Positions 59,945 through 64,000 of a DNA stretch of 64,000 nt are shown here, one piece after another (the stretch's first letter is position 1; each line of letters opens with the position of its first letter). The translations under genes and the position numbers were made by a program. Below the pieces are notes generated by a model. That model saw only the letters and a program-made list of their open reading frames with translations, was not told where the DNA came from and did no database searches. Source of the stretch: Macrotis lagotis. Taxonomy: Eukaryota; Chordata; Mammalia; Peramelemorphia; Peramelidae. The stretch is taken from assembly GCF_037893015.1 (NCBI RefSeq), contig NC_133663.1, positions 217,724,740-217,788,739 on the forward strand, written 5' to 3'.

Positions 59945-60830
59945 AATAAGGCATTTTTAGCTTATTGGACAAATTTGCAGATAACATAAAGCTTTGAGGG
60001 AGAGCTGGCACACTGAAGGAAAGTTAGGATCTTAAAAGGTCTTGAGAATCTAGAGCACTTGAGTGAACTTCTTGAGGCGATATTCTTTTCTATAACTGTA
60101 AAGTCTTTGCACTTCCAAATAAAAATCAACTTCTCAACAAAAAAGGATGACTATGGCATAATTCTAGACTCAACATGTGTCAATATTGTGATGTATTGGC
60201 CAAAAAAATAAATAAGGTGTCAAACTGCATGTATAGAGCAATGATTTCTGGAAGCTATCATCAATGTAGTGATAATTCCATTATATTCATCACTTCTCAT
60301 ACCTTTAATGTCTTGCAATTATTTCTTGGGTCCATTGATTAAGATCATAGTGAAGTTACAGAGTATCTATTGAAGGTTACCTATGTTTGGGAAGTGCCTT
60401 GAGTTCTTGTCAGGTGAGAATTAGTTGAAAGAACTATGTTAGCATGATTAGTATCTGAAGAAAAGATTCAGGAGGAATATGAAAGCCATGTTTGAAAATT
60501 TCAGGGGTAGTCACCTTCAGGATCTCTATTAGGCATTTTCTGTTTGGTTTTATGAGCAACAAAGAGCAGTGAGTAGAAGTTTCAAAGAAGATTATTTAAG
60601 CTTGCTTCTGGGAAAGCAAATCTTAATAGCTAGAGATCTCCACCATGGAATCGATTGTCTTAAGTAGAGATAGGTTTCACCTCATTAAAAGTAGTTGAAC
60701 ATAAGCCAGAAGACCACTTCTGAGGTACAGAATAATGTTGTATTAATGATGTATTCTTTTGATATATTACTTGGACTAGATGTCCATTGAGGAGAGTTTT
60801 TAATTAAATTCTGTTATAATTATTATTCTG
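59945..60830 (+). mobile_element. L3/CR1-type LINE, sense
   Basis: The frame KFADNIKL (59970-59993) matches the FADDTKL box of CR1/L3 reverse transcriptase. Further collinear blocks are caacatgtgtcaatattgtgatgtattggcc, gtgataattccattatattc and ttacttggactagatgtcc near the 3' end. All frames are broken. Confidence 0.75.
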
Positions 60831-61155
60831 TTATCAGTAAAGCATATGTTTAATATTTCTGATTTTTTTTTATTTGCTAATTTTTTTTGCCTGATGATTT
60901 GGTAAATTGTCACAATCATAACTTAAAATACAGCTCCTTTTGTTCCTATAAAGTAATCATTTAAAATTTTAAGTATCTCATTTTTATGGAATTCTATTCA
61001 AGTTATTAACTTATTTATTTGCTATCATCTTTTCTTGATTTACCTGTTTTGAAAGGAGCACAATGAGTTCTCTATTATAGATATGAGGTTTATTATTACT
61101 TCATTTTTTCTCTTACTTTAATTGTAATATAATTGTCCTGCTTATATGTCATAAT

Positions 61156-61158
<3 letters not shown>

Positions 61159-61196
<38 letters not shown>
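61159..61196. repeat. (TA)n microsatellite
   Basis: About 18 TA units. Confidence 0.95.
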
Positions 61197-61198
<2 letters not shown>

Positions 61199-63021
61199 TA
61201 TCACCTATCTGAGATTATGATTAACAGTCCCAATTTCTTTCATTTGACTGAGGCATAATTAACTCTGTTCCATTCCCTCTATATGGAAAAAAGTGAAGGG
61301 GCTTAAGCTATCATTCATAAAAATATTTTTAAATGCCTAGCTGATTGACCTCAATTGATTAAATTTGACACATTGTATCCAAAAATCAAGTCAGTTTTGA
61401 ATCCATCTAATTGTATCTTCTGGTTCAAGAAATTTCTATCTTTGAACAAGAATAGCAAAAGATACTATTGCATTATTTTGCGTTATAATAAATACCTATA
61501 TTTTACTTAATAAAAAATAAATATTAAGATTCATGTAACTTTATTCAGATAATTCCTCTAATATGCTACTTAGCTAATTATATAAAAATATTAGATTAGT
61601 CTTAATAAAGAGCATTTGAAGGAAGTTAGAGACAAAATATTAATACTTTAACTTATGTGAGTAAAAGAACAGCTCTATTTATATAATGACAACAATAATA
61701 AAAATGAGAGAAATTAACAATACCTTTAGTAAAATATCTTTTGACATGTAGCTATAACAGGAATTATTATAAGGGAATTTTTTCTCAAAATAATTTCATC
61801 AGCAAAAGAAAAGAGAAGAAAAAAATGAATTTGGCATGGAAAAAATAGCAAAACTTAGGAAAGCAAGAATTAAAAAAAACAACAAACCAAAAAAGTTTAA
61901 ACTCTGAAAGCCCAAAGGAATAATTTGATAATTAAAATAAATTGACAAATAAACCAGTTTAAAAATTACAGAAAGTTCCCTGAATGATTAACTAGAATTT
62001 AAAGAAAGATAAATTGACAATATGAAAATTAAGCAACAACACAGGAATAAGGACCCCAAAATGATCTTAGGGAACTTCTGATAAGTGGACATGAAACAGA
62101 AAATTAACAAACTAATTTGGCTAATCTTTTGCCACTCAACCAATCACCAAATTATTTAATATTTAAGATATATTGGAATTATGCTAAACCCTTGAGATAG
62201 AAATAAAAGACAAAAATCAATTAACACATGCAAGGAACATGTATATGCTTATTTGTAGATGATGACACATCCAATCATCAAGCCAGTTCTGAATTCATCC
62301 AATTCTATCTTTTAGTCTACACATTTCTTCTTTTAAAGAGAAATAGAAAGAGATGGTGGATGAAACTGTGTATTAATATACATGTAACTATATCTATAGA
62401 ATTACCTTCATATGTTATGGAATAAATGCACATTATTTGCATACAAGATATAGATGGAAGCTAAATCTAGAGAATTGGCACTCTTTAGCTCAGTCTGAAC
62501 AAAACCAAGATTCTAAAGTTTTAATTAGGAAAATATGAATCATTCAATATTTAGACTTCATTGACATAAATATACATATTAGGAGTAAATAAATCAAATG
62601 AATATAACAATAGATGTAATAAATGCATTAAATAGGTAGGTTCTAATTTATGTGGAGTATAATCCTAATGGATCCAGAGAAGAAGGTTCTGTGTTTTTCT
62701 TCTGCACATTTTAGTTCCTTTTGGAAATGTCAAATGAATACAGAAAAATTAATGAATATGAATTAAGAAAAGGAATATATCATACAGAGAAAATTAACAT
62801 GTTGCAGGAGTAATAAACTTATCAAAATCAAAACCTTTATTAAGAAAGCCCTTCAAACAACCTTTAGAGCACTAGGTGATACTGTCAAATAGTATAACCA
62901 TTTTCACTTTATGTTTTGCTTTTGAATCTTACAGCCCAAATATTTGACAACTTGCATGATAAGGAAATACTCTTTATACTTAAGTATTAAAATATTCATC
63001 CTTGTTCTTTGGCTTTTGTTT

Positions 63022-63112
63022 GTTTTTTTGCAAGGCAATGAGGTCATATTTGAACTCAGGTCCTCCTGACTCCAGGGCCGCTGCTCTATCCACTGTGCCA
63101 CCTAGCTGCCCC
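63022..63112 (-). mobile_element. WSINE-type SINE, antisense, internally deleted
   Basis: tttttttgcaaggcaatgaggtcatatttgaactcaggtcctcctgactccagggccgctgctctatccactgtgccacctagctgcccc. Compared with 26417-26571 about 50-60 bases of the middle (the cacacagctaggtaattattaagtg part) are missing. Confidence 0.92.
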
Positions 63113-63689
63113 TCATCCCTGTACTTTTAAAAAATCCATTTATAAAATCTGGTTTGAAGACTACCTATGAAAACAGAATGATTTCATTGGAATCCACAAA
63201 GTAAAGAACACTTCCACATAGATATATATTATTTGGTTGTCTCAAAAAGATTGAAGAAATTTGCATTAGCATATTTCAGAAACTGTGTAGCTTATCTAAT
63301 ATTCTTTACTATCATTTGTAAAATTTCTGATATGTATAACTACTCTCAGAAAAACCATCCCTATTGAATATGGTTATGGAATTCGTGCCACTATTTTTTT
63401 AAATTGTATTCTTTATTTTTCTTTTTTCCTGGAAGGCATTGGTTATTTATAAACAAGTTTTATAACATGTTACTTTTCATTGAATATTTTGAAAAGTTGC
63501 CAACCATTATTTTAGAGATGTTTAGGTGATAAGACACACATGTGAATTCAGGGATATACAGCTATTTTTTCATTTATTTTGATCTTCCTTTTTTTAAAGA
63601 TTTCACCTATTTTACAGCTGAAGTTTCCTCAAGTTTTACTTGTTCTCTCTTTTGTTATATTTCCTCTACTTCCTAGTTTCTCAGAATAA

Positions 63690-63945
63690 CTTCAGGTTCC
63701 AGCTTCTATAAGAAACTTTTCCAGGTTCTCTTTTTTGTTAAGTTCCTTTCCTTTTTTGATTATCTCTAATTTATCCTGTTTATATTTTTGCAAATAATTG
63801 TTTACATGGTGACTCAATCATTAGTCTGTGAGCTTCTTGAGAGCAGTAACTATTTCTTTTTAAGTTTCTTTGTATCCCTAGACCTTAGTACACAATGCCA
63901 AACACAAGCAGATGCTTAAGAAGTGTTGATTATAGACTGATTTAG
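63690..63945 (+). mobile_element. L2/MIR3-type 3' end, sense
   Basis: agcttctataagaaacttttccagg, gtgagcttcttgagagcagtaactatttc, tgtatccctagaccttagtacacaatgcc and agatgcttaagaagtgttgattatagactg are the usual order of the L2 3' end. Confidence 0.7.
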
Positions 63946-64000
63946 AATTTAAATATTACAGGAAATAATTGAATGATGTTACAACATAGTTTTTAATGTC

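Overview
The window looks like nuclear DNA of a marsupial, most likely an Australian dasyuromorph. It is AT-rich and CpG-poor. It carries many copies of a tRNA-derived SINE whose body reads ...cacttaataattacctagctgtgtggccttgggcaagccacttaacccc...gccttgcaaaaacct (the WSINE type, named from memory), plus RTE-tailed Mar1-type SINEs, BovB/RTE, L1, half-L1, L2 and L3/CR1 LINE relics. The order-level placement is an inference; 'marsupial' is much firmer.

Only one protein-coding gene is supported: the first coding exon of EPHA6 (ephrin type-A receptor 6) on the + strand. It runs from the ATG at 16812 to a GTAAGA splice donor at 16915 and encodes 34 residues, the signal peptide plus the first residues of the mature receptor. 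It lies in the only CpG-rich stretch of the window (about 16040-17290). Everything downstream (16915-64000, over 47 kb) is intron 1; no second exon was recognised. Everything upstream of about 15 kb is intergenic and mostly LINE sequence.

Layout: 1-4115 sense L1 ORF2 and 3' end with a nested SINE; 4130-7062 antisense half-L1 (ORF1-only) element; 7063-8834 mostly unassigned; 8835-10420 antisense old L1; 10490-12890 sense L1 relic in two blocks; (GA)n; 13082-15000 mostly unassigned; 15000-16811 promoter and 5' leader; 16812-16914 EPHA6 exon; then intron 1. Intron 1 holds a long hairpin (19793-19878), several SINEs, a half-L1 copy with an inverted 5' part and its own target-site duplication (28167-29548), BovB antisense (30582-32340), an L2/CR1-type LINE antisense (37345-39310), three antisense L1 3' ends (42236, 45981, 56237), a sense L1 3' end (47335), two L3/CR1 sense fragments (41330, 59945), several L2 3' ends and many microsatellites.

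The main points for a second look are: the broken reading frame of the sequence corresponding to the N-terminal extension of the long human EPHA6 isoform, a near-perfect 37-bp-stem hairpin in the sense strand of intron 1, and a twin-priming-type insertion of a half-L1 whose 3' region carries SINE-derived modules also present in the other half-L1 copy. I saw no prokaryotic system, no structural RNA gene and no intact mobile-element ORF.
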